Assembly: GCA_030849465.1 (NCBI GenBank)
Contig: JARVLF010000019.1
Coordinates: 496,001-560,000, forward strand
Reading direction: 5' to 3'
Length of the DNA stretch: 64,000 nucleotides
From: Moesziomyces globuligerus
Lineage: Eukaryota; Basidiomycota; Ustilaginomycetes; Ustilaginales; Ustilaginaceae
The notes under the pieces were generated by a model, which saw only the letters and a list, made by a program, of their open reading frames with translations, was not told where the DNA came from and did not search any database. The first letter of the stretch is position 1. Every line of letters begins with the position of its first letter. Below are positions 49,197 to 59,994 of the stretch, one piece after another. The position numbers were made by a program, and so were the translations under genes.

Positions 49197-50843
49197 ATGC
49201 AGATCGCTGCGCACTTCTTGGCCCTGCACGCCGTGGTGGCCGCCGCCGTCTCGGCTGGGCTCGTGCCACGCCAGGCCGCCACCAATGCGTCGGCGCCCAC
49301 CTCGATCAGTCCGGAGATGCCGTTCCCCACCAATGTGGGCTACGCGGGCAAGGTCAAGTCCGGCGCTTCTCCCTCGCTTGCCGAATCCGACCGCATCCCA
49401 GGTCAGCTCAAGGACAGCTCGATCGAGACTCGCTGGCAGCCGATCGACGCGTGCGAAGCCGAAGACTTCAACCTCTTCCAGCACCTCGGCAACGAGTCGC
49501 CCTACTTTTCGTCGCCCATCTTTGCCGAGTTCCAGAAGGAGAATGCGGTGCTGCCGGAAACGTGCTCGGTCAAGCAGGTCCACATCCTCCACCGCCACGG
49601 TGCGCGCTACCCGACCTCGTTCGCCACCGAGGGAGCGCCTTACTTTGGCCAGGTGATCGCCAACGTCTCGAAGCTCACCCACCCGGACTCGGACTTCTCG
49701 GCCTGGGGCCCGCTCGCCTTCCTCAATGACTGGTCCTACGAGCTCGGCGCCGAGGTGCTCAACCCGGTCGGCGCGCAGCAGCTCTTTGACTCGGGCGTCA
49801 AGCACTTCTACCGCTACGGCAACCTGTACAACGCTACGAGCGAGAAGCACAAGCCCGTCATCCGCACCACCAGCCAGCAGCGCATCCTCGACTCGGCCCG
49901 CTACTGGACGCTCGGATTCTTCGGTTGGGATGCTCCCGCCAAGATCAACCTCGAGATCATCCTCGAGGGCGGCAGTGGGCTGGGACCGGCGGATGCGTTC
50001 AACAACACGCTCGCCTCGTACGACACGTGCAACAACTCGGACACCATCACCGTCGGCGATACGTACCTGCGCCCGACGTGGGATGCCATCTACCTGCCCA
50101 GCGCTACGCAGCGTCTGCAGCAGTACGTCTCGGGTCTCGAGCTCAACGACGAGATGGTCTATGGCATGCAGAGCCTCTGCGCCTACGAGACCGCCGCGCT
50201 CGGCTACTCGAACTTCTGCGGCCTCTTCACCAAGCAGGAGTGGCAAGGCTTTGAGTACGACTTGGATCTCCAGTTCAGCGGCGACTACGGCATCATGAGT
50301 CCGAACGGCAAAGCGCAGGGCATCGGCTGGGTCAACGAATTCCTCGACCGACTCACCAACACCACCTTTGACGCCACCACGATCACGACCGAAAACAGCA
50401 CGCTCGACGCCAATCCGCTCTACTTCCCGCTCGACCAGAGCATGTACGTCGACTTTACGCACGACGACATCATCGTCTCGGTGCTCACCGCGCTCAACTA
50501 CACGCAGGTCATTGGCGATTTCCTCGACCCCACCTACGCCGACGCCGAGCGCACCTTTGTGCTGAGCCACATCACCCCCTTTGCCGCCCGCCTCGTGTTC
50601 GAGGTCGTCGAGTGCGGCGCCGATAAGCACCAGTACGTGCGCACGCTGCTCAACGAGGCCGTGATCCCCTACAGCGCAGCGCAGGGCTGCCCGGACGGCA
50701 AGCCGCTCTGCCCGCTCAAGGACTTTGTCAACTTCCAGCACGCCCACGCCTACGCCGACGCCAACTTCAACAAGGCGTGCTTCGGCCAGAACGGCACCGA
50801 CTTTGTCGTCACCGGGCCCGTGCGCAACGGCACCATCTACTAG
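49197..50843 (+). CDS. Secreted histidine acid phosphatase (phytase-like)
   Basis: It hydrolyses phosphomonoesters outside the cell through a phosphohistidine intermediate. The product is 548 residues from ATG 49197; the frame reaches a TTG at 49188 but no earlier ATG. Residues 1 to about 20 (MQIAAHFLALHAVVAAAVSAG) form a signal peptide, perhaps followed by a dibasic-type LVPRQ processing site. The catalytic RHGARYP starts at Arg133 (His134 nucleophile) and the proton donor pair His422-Asp423 sits in DFTHDD. There are many N-glycosylation sites (NTT, NST, NYT, NGT) and paired cysteines, as expected for a secreted enzyme. Whether it prefers phytate cannot be read from sequence. No intron; phosphate-responsive sites were not identified. 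Confidence 0.92.
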   Translation: MQIAAHFLALHAVVAAAVSAGLVPRQAATNASAPTSISPEMPFPTNVGYAGKVKSGASPSLAESDRIPGQLKDSSIETRWQPIDACEAEDFNLFQHLGNESPYFSSPIFAEFQKENAVLPETCSVKQVHILHRHGARYPTSFATEGAPYFGQVIANVSKLTHPDSDFSAWGPLAFLNDWSYELGAEVLNPVGAQQLFDSGVKHFYRYGNLYNATSEKHKPVIRTTSQQRILDSARYWTLGFFGWDAPAKINLEIILEGGSGLGPADAFNNTLASYDTCNNSDTITVGDTYLRPTWDAIYLPSATQRLQQYVSGLELNDEMVYGMQSLCAYETAALGYSNFCGLFTKQEWQGFEYDLDLQFSGDYGIMSPNGKAQGIGWVNEFLDRLTNTTFDATTITTENSTLDANPLYFPLDQSMYVDFTHDDIIVSVLTALNYTQVIGDFLDPTYADAERTFVLSHITPFAARLVFEVVECGADKHQYVRTLLNEAVIPYSAAQGCPDGKPLCPLKDFVNFQHAHAYADANFNKACFGQNGTDFVVTGPVRNGTIY

Positions 50844-51351
50844 AGTTGCGGTCCTCTGCGATCCCCAGGCCCGCCTTTTGCAAAGAGAAAGGCGGGCGTC
50901 ACAGCGGATGGTCTGTTCGCAATAGAACGTTTGTTCAATAGAGGCTTGCCACGTTGAGTGTGAGATTCGAGCTGCGGGACGCTAGCATGTCCTCGAGCTG
51001 GTCGTTGTTGGGCCGAGGCGGAGCTTTGTGCGGCAATATCTGGGAGATTGGAGCGGGAGAAAAGGGCGACTGGTGACGCGCAATGCGGGCGGTCGAAACT
51101 TATTCGCGGCCTGCGTTTCACGTCAGTGCGCAGGGTCCAAGGGTCTCCACCGGAGCACCGGCTCGGGGAGGAGGAGCCCACCACGCCATGGACCGGCTCA
51201 CTCGAAGCGTCCATCTAGCCGGAGGTCGTGCTTGGAGCAAGCATCCATATATCCGCCGATCTGCAGCGGGCTTCCTTGCCGTTAGCCTCACACGGTGCAG
51301 CCTACGCCCTCACGCCACCACGCAAAGTTACAAAGCAAGCAGGACGGGACC
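50844..51351. promoter_or_regulatory. Upstream region of the SDR gene
   Basis: A 508-bp interval with no other gene. ATATAT at 51247-51252, about 100 bp before the ATG, may be a TATA box. Confidence 0.45.
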
Positions 51352-52542
51352 ATGACGAGCGGAGCCAAGGTGGCTGCAAAGTCGGCGGGCAACGAGGACA
51401 AGAGCAGTGCTCGGCAGGGGAGGAAGGATCTGCTGGAGCCGGACTTTACGCCGCACGATCGCGTGGAGCGGTTGGGTCAAGATGTGCTGCACGGTCCACG
51501 GCTGGAGGAGCATATCGTCGTGGTGCTCGGCGTTGGACCGGGACTGGGTTTGTCGATCGCAAGCGTGTTTGCTGCGCGTGGGTATACGACGGCGATCCTC
51601 TCGCGGAGCAAGCAGCGTCTGGAGGCGTGGGCGGATGCGTTGCACCACGATGCACTCGCCTTCCGCAAGGCCCACAACCTCCCGCTCGGATGCGCGGGCG
51701 AGCGACTGTCGGCAGCCTTTGCCTGCGATGCGTTGGACAACGCCTCGATCCAACGAGCCATCGACGAGATCTGCGCATTCTGGCCCAGCAAGAAGATCGG
51801 TACGGCATGCTACAACGCCTCGATCCGAAAACGTGGGCCCTTTCTCGAGCAGAGGCTCGATCAGATCCAGCAGGGCGTTCAGGGCTCCATCCTCGCCGGC
51901 TTCACCTTTGCCCAGGCGGTCATCGCAAGGATCGAGGCGCACAACCACGGCGGCAACCTCCTCGTCACCGGCGCCACCTCGTCGACGCGCGGTCGAGAGG
52001 GCTTTGCTGGCTTCGCCGCCAGCAGTGAGTACATCCCGCTTCCCCCTGCCTCGTTGTGAGCTCTCTGTAGACGCTGATCGTTGGTGCTTGGATTCCTCAC
52101 GCGACAGAATCGGGACTCCGAGCCCTCTGCCAGGTACGTTCTCACCGTGACCATTGCGATCGCCGTGGCGTCAGCACCATTCAGACTGACCTCTTGCTTG
52201 CGATGCGATGGTCGTGCTTTGTCTCCAGTCGGTGGCGCGCGAGTACGGACCCAAGTCGGTTCACGTCGCCCACGTCATTGTCGATGGCCTCATCGAGTCG
52301 GATACCGCGCTCGAGTACCTCGGCATGCCAAAAGGTAGCCGCTTTCCCAACGGCTCGGTACGTCCTCGCTCCCGCTTTGCCCCCGCCGCCCTGTTGCATT
52401 GCTCGCCATCCTGACACCCACCCCCAAACCACAGGCTCTGCTGCCGCCACAAATGGCAAAGACGTGGCTCTTCCTCGCCCAACAGCATCCGTCCGCTTGG
52501 ACCTTTGAGATGGACCTCCGCCCGGCTCGCGAACACTGGTGA
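51352..52542 (+). CDS. Short-chain dehydrogenase/reductase, four exons
   Basis: An NAD(P)-binding Rossmann-fold protein of unknown substrate. Exons are 51352-52024, 52108-52133, 52229-52357 and 52435-52542, giving 311 residues. The cofactor motif VVLGVGPGLGLSIA is at about residues 60-73. The catalytic Ser region is LLVTGATSSTRG. The spliced GFAGFAASKSGLRALCQ holds the active-site Lys, but Phe stands where the usual YxxxK Tyr would be. I recall the same substitution in a subset of this family that shares the AREYGPKSVHVAHVIVDG and AWTFEMDLRP segments. The 26-nt second exon supplies KSGLRALCQ. All introns are GT-AG and the frame is kept throughout. Confidence 0.88.
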
Positions 52543-53007
52543 AAGCATCGTCGTCACATTTGCACGTCTTTATCTTTCTCATCCATCTTCCAACGCGTGT
52601 ACCGTCCACAAGCAGTGCGAGATGTAAAGTGTTGAAAACGCTTAGATTTTTAGAGTGTGGAGGACGACGACGCAAAGACAAGCGACGCCGCCAAACACGA
52701 GAGAGATTTGGGTGTTGTGTTGTTTTTGGCCGATTGGGGGTTGCCGGTGAAAGGGTCGTGCCGAGCCGAAAAGTTTGGGTCCAATCGCAGAGCCAGTCGC
52801 AGAGAAGACTGTGGTGTTTCCAGCAACGATGATGACGGGCAACGGAGATCAGCAACAGGCCGAGTGGGCAAGTGTCCACGACTGCCGGATTGCGTCTTGC
52901 TTGCGAGCAACCGAACGAGGAAAACACATACCATCCTGAGGGCTAGCCTTTGAAGAGAACCAGACGGGAGAATCCGGACCGATGATGCACTAGTTTCCGC
53001 CGACGTT
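52543..53007. other. Convergent 3' interval between the SDR gene and eL41
   Basis: A 465-bp interval with the two 3' ends. No gene is recognised. Confidence 0.45.
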
Positions 53008-53046
53008 GTAAACGGTTCGCCGCAGCGAGTGGGGCGAGCCGTTTAC
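53008..53046 (-). terminator. 39-nt imperfect inverted repeat across the eL41 stop codon
   Basis: Arms 53033-53046 and 53008-53021 (GTAAACGGCTCGCC and its complement) pair at 13 of 14 positions around an 11-nt loop. The TAA stop of eL41 lies inside the upstream arm. It could act in 3'-end formation or mRNA stability; function is inferred. Confidence 0.6.
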
Positions 53047-53120
53047 TTGGATCGGGCGCGCATCTTTCTGCGCTTACGACGAAGTCGGCGCATACGCTTC
53101 TTCCTCCACTTGGCTCGCAT
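53043..53120 (-). CDS. RPL41: 60S ribosomal protein eL41 (25 residues)
   Basis: One of the smallest known proteins, part of the large ribosomal subunit near the subunit interface. From ATG 53120 to TAA 53043-53045 the product is 25 residues, beginning MRAKWRKKRMRRLRRKRR and ending KMRARSK. This is nearly identical to the eL41 sequence of other eukaryotes: an all-basic single helix. The same frame is open upstream to an ATG at 53243, but that extension is unconserved. An AG preceded by a pyrimidine-poor CATTCCGAACAG about 12 nt before the ATG may be the acceptor of a leader intron. Immediately downstream is a strong inverted repeat overlapping the stop. Confidence 0.95.
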   Translation of the reverse strand: MRAKWRKKRMRRLRRKRRKMRARSK

Positions 53121-54229
53121 GTTGACAAAGCTGTTCGGAATGAAAAATGTGCAGAGTGCGAACGTACGTGTGAGCGATTGCTCTCGAGACTGCGAATGGT
53201 TGGCAAGGCGACTGCTTTGGCTGCTGGAGATCGACTGATGCACCGTCGGGGTGGCGTTGCCGGAACGATGCTACGATGGCGAGCCCGAGGAGTGTCGCAA
53301 TGTCGGGCGCTTGGCCATCGTTGCTGCGTCGTTGCGATGGTGCTGCAACGATCTCGAGTGCCTGCAAAAGGGATTGGTACCTACCTGACTTGATCAAATG
53401 AGAGCTACTTGGTGGGGGAGAAGAGAGGAAGAGGTAACAGCCCGACGAGCTTTGTAGCCCTCTCTGGCTCCACACCTCTCGATCCACTGGCACGCTCCAC
53501 TTTTGGGATGCCGCAATTAGCAGCTGCACTGCGGTACTGCCTCTGCGCCTCCAAAGGCGCTTTGGCCCGGGGCTTGACCACCTGACCAGCGCCTCGGCTG
53601 CAGATGGTTGCCCGATCACCACCGCCAACCGGGCTTTACTCGAGATCATGTGACGCGTCACAAGCTCGGCCGAGCTTCACATCTGCATCGGGCGGAGATG
53701 AGCTTCTAGATCGGCTCAAAATTGCTGCTAGAAAGTAGGGCGTAACACCGAAAGCCGAAGAATTTCGACATCCCGAAGTCGTTCCATCTCGCCTGGCCGT
53801 AGATGTCCGCCTTGGAGGAACTCGGGATTCGGGGGGGAGTTGTTCGCTGTGAGCCGAGCCTGCCCTCGTTGCCATCGTCCTGGCCAAGTCTGAAGTGGAG
53901 GTTGGTGGACTGGCAGCGAGCGCAACATCATGTTGCGCCGGGGCAATGCACGCGGGGAGTTGATGCAAGGGATAGGGCCTGGTATGGGATGGATTGGGAG
54001 GCGAGATAAAGTACAATGGCGGGGGGAGAGGGCTGGATGACATCGCCCGGATGGAAGGCAGCTGGTGGGAAGACGCCGTTCCCGAGGCCTGCCAGCTGAC
54101 AGCATGGTCTGGAATGGATGGAATGCGGAGACACGTGGTGTGGCAGGCGTGGCGTACGAAAGGTCTTGCTGTGAAGGCCTGCGAGGCGCGGACAAGGGGA
54201 TGGCAAGCACAAGGTCGTGGCGGAGCGCA
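53121..54229. promoter_or_regulatory. Upstream region of eL41, 3' end of RPB6
   Basis: A 1.1-kb interval without another supported gene. It should hold the ribosomal protein promoter and a possible leader intron close to 53133-53160. Confidence 0.45.
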
Positions 54230-54848
54230 TCACTCTGTGACGATGAGCTCGCTGACGGTCCAGTCCTCGTAGCTGCCGTCTGGAAGGTATCTCCTGACGA
54301 CGAGGGGGATCTTCTTGGCGGCGAGCTCCTTCATGGCGATTTCGAGCGGGTCGGTTTCGCCCTCGGTCGGGACGAGGACGGGTGCGTTCATGCTGTCGAT
54401 AGCCAAGTGCGGTGAGTATGGTAAAGGATCGAATGAGCGGTTTGCAAGAGCACTGGCAGCAGGGCGTGAAGGTCACTTACGAGATCTGAAGGGCGCGCGT
54501 GCCGAGGATCCTGGCGCGCTCGTATTTGGTCATGTAGGGGGTGGTGATGCGCTCGGCGTTAGCCTGACCGGCCATGGATGTGGAAGGGTCGCCGCCTGCA
54601 GAGGAGTGGACGATACCGTTTGCGGCGGCGTCGTTGGCGTCATCGTACTGCTCATCTCCAAGGTCATCGCCATCGTAGACGGGCTCCTCCTCCTCGTAGA
54701 AACTGCGGATGGTCAAAGGGAAGCCGAAGAAGCCGGAGAGTCAGCGAGCTGCGGTGGCTGCGCATGCAAGTCGAGAGAGCAGCAGATGGCGTTGGACGAG
54801 TGGTTGAGATACTCACGTCTCCTCTCCTCCCTCCTCGCGGTCCGACAT
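54230..54848 (-). CDS. RPB6: RNA polymerase I/II/III common subunit RPB6 (RPABC2), three exons
   Basis: A subunit shared by all three nuclear RNA polymerases that stabilises the largest subunit and clamp. Exons (minus) are 54817-54848, 54481-54702 and 54230-54392, giving 138 residues. The first exon encodes only about ten residues ([10 protein letters not shown]). An acidic N-terminal tail follows, then the family core [48 protein letters not shown] and the C-terminal [12 protein letters not shown]. Donors are GTGAGT and GTAAGT; acceptors are CCGCAG and GACAG. The order acidic tail then omega-like core is that of all eukaryotic RPB6 proteins. Confidence 0.95.
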
Positions 54849-56041
54849 GGTTCAGATGGGCTGAAGAGGTCTTGCAGGAACGGTTGTGGTCTGATGCGAG
54901 CCTACGGAAGGTGACCGAGCGGCAATCACTGTCTACACGGGATGGTGTGACTTTGAACGGAGTGTGTGAGCCGTGGGTGAGCGTGGTGGTGCGGATTGCT
55001 ACGAGAGTTGGCAGGGCATGGAAGCGACCAACACCATCAAAGAAGAAACCGCGTCGAAAGAGCAAGGCCGATACCCGAAATTTTGACTGGCGTGTGGAGA
55101 AGCGTGATCTGGAAATTTCATCGGGACTGGGTGGCATCGGGACTCTGATTCGGAACGCTTTCCTTGCAATGCGGCTACGATCCTGTAATTCACTTGAGCC
55201 AAGCAAGTCGAGATTTTGGCAAGCCTCTATGCTGAGACCTGCATTGATCAGGTTGAGAAGACTTTGCGCAAGCTCAAAGGGGCGGGTCAGAGGCAATGGC
55301 AAGTCGCTTTGCCACAGCCAGGCGCGTTGCGGTCTTCGGATGGCCCGACAGGGGTTTGACAGCGGCTCGAGATATTTTAGAAAGCCGGGGGCGCGAGACC
55401 CTTTGTGCCTTTTTCGTGGGCGCGAGTGGCGAGGCGCGCTGGCATCCAACACGGCAGCGGAGCTTGGAATTGTGGATTCTACAATGTGCTCACCAGCCGC
55501 GCTCTCCCGCAAGCTGTCACATAGTTTCATCCAAGTCTACAACGAGCTCGGCGCCCACTTCTGTGAGCAGCCTCGGAAGCGCCGCTACGACCGTGCGCAG
55601 TGTGGGTCTAATCTGAGTCTGAGGGGGGGAAAAGGCGGAGAGTGCAAGGGCGGCTCGGTTGTAACTTAGGGATGCGAGCGCGCGCTCAGACATGCATGCA
55701 CGTCTGGCTCCTTTGCAGCTCCTCCTTGCTGGCTTGCTGGCTTGTTGGCGGCAGACCAGAGAGAGTTTTGGACTGCATCCCCTTTTGGACCCCGTCGACT
55801 CGGGTTGAACCACACTCACCCCTGCATCATCCTCGAGGTCTTGCCGGTGCATTCACCACGAGGACAAACCTCCCTTCCACCACCACGACCGCCATCACCA
55901 CCATCATCGTTGTCTGGAAGCACTCCTCGAGATCCCCTTTAGAAGGACGCTGCTGCTGCTCTTGTCTGCTGCATTGGAGCCTCGCGCTCAGCATACCAAC
56001 ACCTCATACATACCCGCGCAGCCGTGCGCCCGCAAGCCACA
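54849..56041. promoter_or_regulatory. Divergent upstream region of RPB6 (-) and the chitin synthase (+)
   Basis: A 1.19-kb interval. No gene is supported. The part at about 55800-56041 is pyrimidine-rich and likely the chitin synthase leader. Confidence 0.45.
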
Positions 56042-59000
56042 ATGAGCCAGTACCACCGCCAGGGTGCCAACCCTAATCCTTACGACTCGCACGCCAACCC
56101 TCAGCATCCCTACACCGAACACGCCTCGCAGTCGCGCCGCTACGACGCGGAACCTTACCACGCGCACCAACCCTATTACTCGCAACCTTCCTACGATGCA
56201 GCACAGCCCGAGTACCAGGCTGCGCCCGTCAAGCCCCAAAGGTAGGTGACTGCACTTCTCACGCTCCGCCGCCACAATGCGCGCCTTCATTCGCTCCCGA
56301 GTCTCCTGGCACTGACCTGGTTCGCGTTTCGTCCATTCCCTTTGTTCGCCCCTTTCTCATCAGGCAACCCTCGCGCCTGAGGTCCAACTCTTCTTCCAGC
56401 CGCTCCGCCTCTCACACGCCTGCAGCTTACCCGGACCAAGTGCCCCCCGTCCCCTCCAACCTCTCGGCAGCCAGGCAGCGCTCAGCCCCTGGCGCCAACC
56501 CTGCCGCCTCCTCAGCACCCCACTACCAGGACGGCTTCTCCAGGCCCTCCTACAACTCGAACCGCAGCGGGCCCGCCGATCATCCGAGACACTGGGATCC
56601 CAACGCCGCCTACGACGCAGCTCCCGCCACTCCCCTCTACGACCCGGCTCCACTCCCAGCTACCACTCAGCTCTATCCCGACCCCTCCCAGCACAGCATC
56701 GATCTGGGCTCCCAAGACCCGCACTACGATGAGCGAGCCATGCAGCAGCATTATCCTTACGCTGGCGCCGCTTCTTTCCAACGCTCAGACAGCTACCAGC
56801 AGGCTCGTTCAGCCGGCACCGGCTACCATCAGGTCGACGACGAGAAGAGCATCTACTCCAAGAACAGCACGCAGCTTCCCGGCGCTTGGAACACCGCCCC
56901 TCCCGCCATGCCGTACAACGACGTGCACAACTCCAACTCCATGGCTCATCTCGCTCAGCCCGCCTATCCTCCCACCCCTTACGGAGAGTATGCCATGCAG
57001 TCCCAACCCATGCCCGAAGCCCACGTCTCCATCGGCGGACTCGGCATGCCTGGCGCCGTGATCGCTTCCGCACCCACACACACCCTCCAGCACCAGGACT
57101 CGAGCTTCCAGCGCGAGAACCGCGAGCGCATCATGCGCAAGCGCACCGTCAAACGCATCCCCCTCCAGGACGGCAACCTCGTCCTCGACATCCCCGTAGC
57201 AAAGAGCATCAGCAAGTCCGACTCCAACATCCCCGAGTTCAGCGAGATGCGCTACCAGGCATGCACCTCCGACCCAGACACCTTCATCGACGACAAGTAC
57301 ACGCTCCGCCCTTGGCTCTACGGCAGAGACACCGAGATGGCCATCGTCCTCACCTGCTACAACGAAGACGACGTCCTATTCGCCCGCACCATGGGCGGCG
57401 TCATCAAGAACATCGCACACCTCTGCACAAGAACGCGCTCCAAGACTTGGGGGCCCGACGCTTGGAAGAAGGTGGTCGTCATCATCGTCGCAGACGGCCG
57501 CAAGAAGGCCAACGAGCGCATGCTCAAGGCACTCGGCCTCATGGGCTGCTACAACGAAGGCGTCATGAAGGACCACGTCCTCAAGAAGCCCGTCGAGGCG
57601 CACATCTTTGAGTACACCACGCGCGTCCAAGTCACCGAAAAGGGCGAGGTGCAGGTGACCCCGTGTCCCATCCAGGTCGTCTTCTGCCTCAAGGAGCAGA
57701 ACAAGAAGAAGCTCAACAGTCATCGCTGGTACTTCAACGCCTTCTGCCGTATGCTCCAGCCCAACGTGTGCATCCTGCTCGACGTCGGCACCAAACCTAC
57801 CGGCACCTCGATCTACGAGCTTTGGAAGAGCTTCGACAAGCATCCGCGCGTCGGCGGCGCCTGCGGAGAGATCTGCGTCGACACGGGCCGCGGATGCGTC
57901 TCGCTCTTCAACCCGCTCGTCGCCTCGCAGAACTTCGAGTACAAGATGTCCAACATCCTCGACAAGCCGACCGAGTCCGTCTTTGGCTTCATCTCGGTCT
58001 TGCCCGGCGCCTTCTCGGCCTACCGCTACAAGGCGCTCCTCGGCCGCCCGCTGCAGATGTACTTCAAGGGCGAAAAGCTGCACTCGGGCGAGGGCGGCAA
58101 TTCGATCTTTTCCGGCAACATGTACCTCGCCGAAGACCGCATCCTCTGCTTCGAGCTCGTCACCAAGGAGCGCGAGGGTTGGCTCCTCCGCTACGTCAAG
58201 TCGGCCAAGGCTTACACGGACGTGCCGGACAAGGTGCCCGAGTTCATCTCGCAGCGCCGACGTTGGCTCAACGGCTCGCTCTTCGCGTCGTACTATGCGA
58301 CCTGGCACTGGTACCGCATCTTCCAATCCGGACAGCCGTTCTTCCGCAAGCTCTGGCTGCTCTTCCAGGTCATCTACAACCTCGTCCTGCTCGTCTTCAG
58401 CTGGTTCGCCATCGCCAACTTCTTCCTCGCCTTCTACTTTCTGCTCAACTCGGCTACCAGCAGCACCGGCAAGGATCCGTTCGGCGGGCAGGGCGACGCC
58501 ATCATCGAGATCTTCCAAAACATCTTCATCGCCATGGTCATCGTCGTGCTCGTCTGTTCGCTCGGCAACCGGCCGCAGGGCTCCAACTTTGCCTACACCT
58601 CGGCGATCGTCATCTTTGCGCTCATCATGGGGCTCGCGCTCTACGCAGCCGGCTACACCACCTATCTGGCGCTCGAAGCCTCGGGTCTGACGCATACGAG
58701 CGGATGGAGCATCAAGAACCTCGAGCAGCTCTTCAAGACGTCGGGCTTCCGCGACATTGTCATCTCGCTCGCGGCGACGTACGTCATGTGGCTCGTGTGC
58801 TCGATCCTGCACTTCGAGCCGTGGCACATGTTGACCTCGTTCGTGCAGTATCTCTTCCTGACGCCGACGTACATCATCATCCTCTCGATGTATTCGATGT
58901 GCAACACCAACGACCTTTCGTGGGGCACCAAGCAGTCCAACGGTCCGGCGACCGACTTGGGTGGTGCGACCGGCGCGGGCGCCAAGCAGGACGACAAGGG

Positions 59001-59382
59001 GCAGATGGTCGAAGTCAAGATCCCAACGTCGGCCGACGACGCCGAGGAGCTCTGGTCGCACTACCGCCAGACACTCTCCCAGCCCACGGCCGAGGTCAAG
59101 CAGAAGCGAGACAAGGCGACGCGGCAGGAAGACCACGCCAAGAACTTCCGCACCAACCTCGTGCTGGTGTGGATGTGCACGAATGCCTTGGTGGTCATCG
59201 TCTTCACGAGCACGTGGTGGAACAAGTACGTGCGCAACCACGTCTACGCCGGCGCGGTGCGCAGGGGCGAGCCCGTCGTCAATCCGTACCAGTCGGTCAT
59301 CTTCTGGTCCACCGCGGGTCTCTCGGCGATTCGCTTTGTCGGCAGCGTGGCCTTCCTCATCATGCGCCTGTTTGGCCACTGA
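56042..59382 (+). CDS. Chitin synthase, division 1 (class I-III type), two exons
   Basis: A plasma-membrane glycosyltransferase that polymerises UDP-GlcNAc into chitin for the cell wall. Exons 56042-56241 and 56364-59382 give 1072 residues. The first about 230 residues are Pro/Tyr/Gln/Ser-rich and disordered. The catalytic core holds the CYNEDD donor-binding segment, VIIVADGRKKANER, LLDVGTKPTG, the NMYLAEDRILCFEL acceptor-site Asp near residue 657 and the hallmark QRRRWLNGSLFAS near 697. Multiple membrane segments follow (about 735-900), with a final pair at the C-terminus (LVLVWMCTNALVVIVF and the last helix). The N-terminal TVKRIPLQDGNLVLDIPV motif is the chitin synthase N-terminal domain. 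The exact class needs a tree. Confidence 0.93.
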
Positions 59383-59994
59383 ACTCCATCCCGGCTTTGT
59401 CTCTGGCTGGTCCGACCCACCTTCGCTCCTTGTTTCCCTCGACCCCCGCTGCTTTCGTTTCATTCGTGGTGTCGCGCGTTTCGGACAATGCTACGTTTGA
59501 CGTTTTCGCCAGCCCTGTCTCGTCTGCACAAGCTGCAGTCACTGAATTAAATAAAATCGCGTTTTTCGCTGCTCGCTGATGATGAGGTTAGAGGGCAGAT
59601 CTGGGGAATATCGAGAAAATAAAGCTCCAAAAAAGAGGTGGAGAAAAGCGGAACGGCAGAAGCCGTGCCACCGAGGGTTTGAGCCCTGTGAGAGTCCGAA
59701 ATCCGAGGTTTTTCCAGATGCACTTTTTTGCGGGTCGACGAGAATTTTTTGGCAGAAATGCACAGCACAAGGGCGCAGAGTGCCACGGCGGTTGTCCGCT
59801 ACCTTCCAGCGTCCACACACCTCTGCATCTTCTTCTCTCGATCGCCATCGCTGATCGCCTCGCCGACCTAATCGAGTGGCAGACGCTTGCCATCTTCGAA
59901 GCTGAGGCAGGCTCACTCAGCTGTCCTTCCCACTGCGTCTCGTCGCTCCACATCCACCGAGAGCAGACCGAAGCCAAGCTCACGGACACCCGAC
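59383..59994. other. Interval between the chitin synthase and UTP17
   Basis: A 612-bp interval. An AATAAA at 59550-59555 may be the polyadenylation signal of the chitin synthase. The rest should be the UTP17 promoter and leader. No gene is supported. Confidence 0.4.
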
